Positions 33,460 to 34,606 of a stretch of DNA of 34,606 nucleotides are shown one piece after another (the first letter of the stretch is position 1; each line of letters opens with the position of its first letter). Position numbers and translations under genes: made by a program. Under the pieces are notes generated by a model. It saw only the letters and a program-made list of their open reading frames with translations, ran no database searches and was not told the origin of the DNA. The DNA comes from Lentisphaerota bacterium (lineage in GTDB: Bacteria > Verrucomicrobiota > Kiritimatiellia > UBA8416 > JAIOPI01): contig JAIOPI010000005.1 of assembly GCA_021413965.1 (NCBI GenBank), positions 1 to 34,606 on the forward strand. Reading direction: 5' to 3'.

Positions 33460-34268
33460 CAATGCCCCCCCTCCGACTTCGCGCGCGCGCGCTTCAAGTC
33501 CTCGGTCAGTTCCGGATGGCGCTCAAATTCCATCTTCCGCTTGATGATCCAGGACAGGCCGCCGAGAACGATCGCACCGTTCAGGACGATGTAGGGCAGC
33601 TTCTCCAGCACGTGCCACGTCAGTTCCGGCAGAGCCTCCGTGACCATGCCGGGACGGTACGAGGTCTGCGCAAAGGGAACTCCGGAGAGGATCAGCACCG
33701 ACGTCCCCCCCGCCTCATCTTCCCCGTAAATATGATCGACGTAGCGCGCCGGGTCGCCTTGGATGCGCGCACGGGCCTCCGCGAGCAACGCGTTGCGCTT
33801 GCCGGACTGCGTGGCGCCGGTCGGACACACCCAGGAGCACGCCGTCTGTTCGCCCGCACTCGTCCGCTCCACGCAAAAGTCGCACTTGCGAACCGTCGGC
33901 AACACGCGGTCCCACTCGTAGCGCGGAATGCTGAAGGGACAGGCCATGATGCAGTACCGGCAGCCCATGCACGCGGTGGCGTCATACGTCACCTGGCCGC
34001 CCGGCTGCTGCGCCAGAGCGGCCACCGGGCAGACCGACACGCACGTCGGGTGCAGGCAGTGCATGCACAGCCGGCGCATAAACTGCCCCGCCTGGCTTTC
34101 CACCACGGTGTGGCTGTCCGCGCTCAAGTCCTTCCGCAGGGTGGCCGACTGGCCGTGCGTGGACTTGCACGCTTTGGCGCACTCCTGGCAGCCGATGCAG
34201 CGCGTGGCATCGAACAGCAGGCCGATGTGATCGTCAGCCACTTTGGCCGTGGTCATCCCGTTGGACAT
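33459..34268 (-). CDS. Four-cluster ferredoxin-like FeS subunit with C-terminal membrane anchor (CbcT/HybA-like)
   Basis: 269 aa. Four cysteine groups bind four [4Fe-4S] clusters: CIGCQECAKAC, CMHCLHPTCVSVC, CMGCRYCIMAC, and C-x2-C-x11-C-x3-C around CDFC...CSWVC. A single hydrophobic helix near the end (YIVLNGAIVLGGLSWII) is followed by KRK. Relatives such as HybA carry a twin-arginine signal; none is seen here, whichever start is used. GTG 34325 is in frame, but ATG 34268 has GGAAGGA at proper distance. First gene of the FeS-NrfD-cytochrome operon. Confidence 0.88.
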   Translation of the reverse strand: MSNGMTTAKVADDHIGLLFDATRCIGCQECAKACKSTHGQSATLRKDLSADSHTVVESQAGQFMRRLCMHCLHPTCVSVCPVAALAQQPGGQVTYDATACMGCRYCIMACPFSIPRYEWDRVLPTVRKCDFCVERTSAGEQTACSWVCPTGATQSGKRNALLAEARARIQGDPARYVDHIYGEDEAGGTSVLILSGVPFAQTSYRPGMVTEALPELTWHVLEKLPYIVLNGAIVLGGLSWIIKRKMEFERHPELTEDLKRARAKSEGGH

Positions 34269-34606
34269 GCGCGACGTCCTTCCCATCTGGGTGAGCCGCC
34301 CCGCCAAAAACGAGTCGCGGTTCACATGTACAAAACTACCAAGGACACGCCCACCATGTCGTTAAAGATTTCACCATTTACACTCTTTTAATGATTCGCT
34401 TCCCGATCCATGACAATCGCCTCGACCACCGGCCATTGGACACCCCCCCTCCCCCCGCCCGCTCGAGGACTATCCCCGGTTTTCATGATGAATTTTTGCC
34501 ACGTTCATGTTTGAGACGATGTTGTGCCTTTCCGCATCTGAAATCGCCCGAGTCCGCGAGGGCGATGGCAATGCGTTGTGCGTTTGGCCCGCCCCGCGCA
34601 GCGGGG
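34269..34606. other. Intergenic end region upstream of the FeS-NrfD-cytochrome operon
   Basis: 338 bases. An AT-richer stretch (34320-34395) should contain the promoter of the minus-strand operon, but no convincing -35/-10 pair stands out. A pyrimidine-rich run lies at about 34441-34462. The window closes on a perfect GC hairpin, CCCCGC-GCA-GCGGGG (34592-34606). No convincing gene is seen. Confidence 0.5.
34507..34606 (+). CDS. Possible 5' fragment of a gene running off the window
   Basis: A frame opens at ATG 34507 (MFETMLCLSASEIARVREGD) and stays open to the end, 33 codons. No Shine-Dalgarno precedes it and no family is recognised. It may be chance. Confidence 0.15.
   Translation, partial: MFETMLCLSASEIARVREGDGNALCVWPAPRSG

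Overview
The window is GC-rich Gram-negative bacterial DNA, probably from the Planctomycetes-Verrucomicrobia-Chlamydiae group (Kiritimatiellota/Verrucomicrobiota-like). This is an inference from secreted repeat proteins, a C-terminal 'STDL..W...FYRIR' domain, and a small 79-residue protein type I associate with that group. No 16S or universal marker is present. Multihaem cytochrome, NrfD and FeS genes suggest anaerobic or respiratory electron transfer.

Layout. 1-633: non-coding DNA with two related palindromes and 10-bp direct repeats, then tRNA-Tyr (minus). 706-3537 (minus): a PAS hybrid sensor kinase and a DmeF-type CDF metal exporter. 3633-11208 (plus): a metal-resistance operon of ECF sigma factor, small membrane anti-sigma candidate, Cys-rich periplasmic sensor, then outer membrane channel, adaptor with two metal-binding modules, and a CusA-type RND pump that keeps the three methionines of the Cu/Ag pathway. 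The regulatory half has CnrH/Y/X logic, the pump half Cus logic. 11252-13927 (minus): a PatZ-like fusion of ADP-forming acyl-CoA synthetase and GNAT acetyltransferase. 14211-16489 (plus): an OmpR-type two-component pair. 16529-17005: a compositionally distinct STAS-like gene beside a structured element. 17224-20752 (minus): a secreted protein with eight ~97-residue repeats, overlapping an outer membrane beta-barrel gene. 21048-22343 (plus): N-acetylglutamate synthase, behind a perfect 24-bp inverted repeat.

22876-24627 encodes the most unusual gene: a secreted protein that is almost entirely 75 tandem copies of a 7-residue unit T-x-C-P-x-x-x, giving 76 cysteines in the mature chain. Three 9-residue variant units sit exactly six units apart. 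It ends at a strong intrinsic terminator with a competing upstream hairpin. 24802-29981 (plus) holds two overlapping, similarly built large membrane proteins, each with an N-terminal multi-span region and two GATase/DUF4350-like segments. They are followed by a GH20-type hexosaminidase and a small conserved-looking protein, the hexosaminidase having a promoter placed so that its mRNA would be essentially leaderless. 31787-34268 (minus) is a compact FeS / NrfD / tetrahaem cytochrome operon resembling the Cbc4 (CbcSTU) quinone oxidoreductase type. The last ~340 bases hold no convincing gene.
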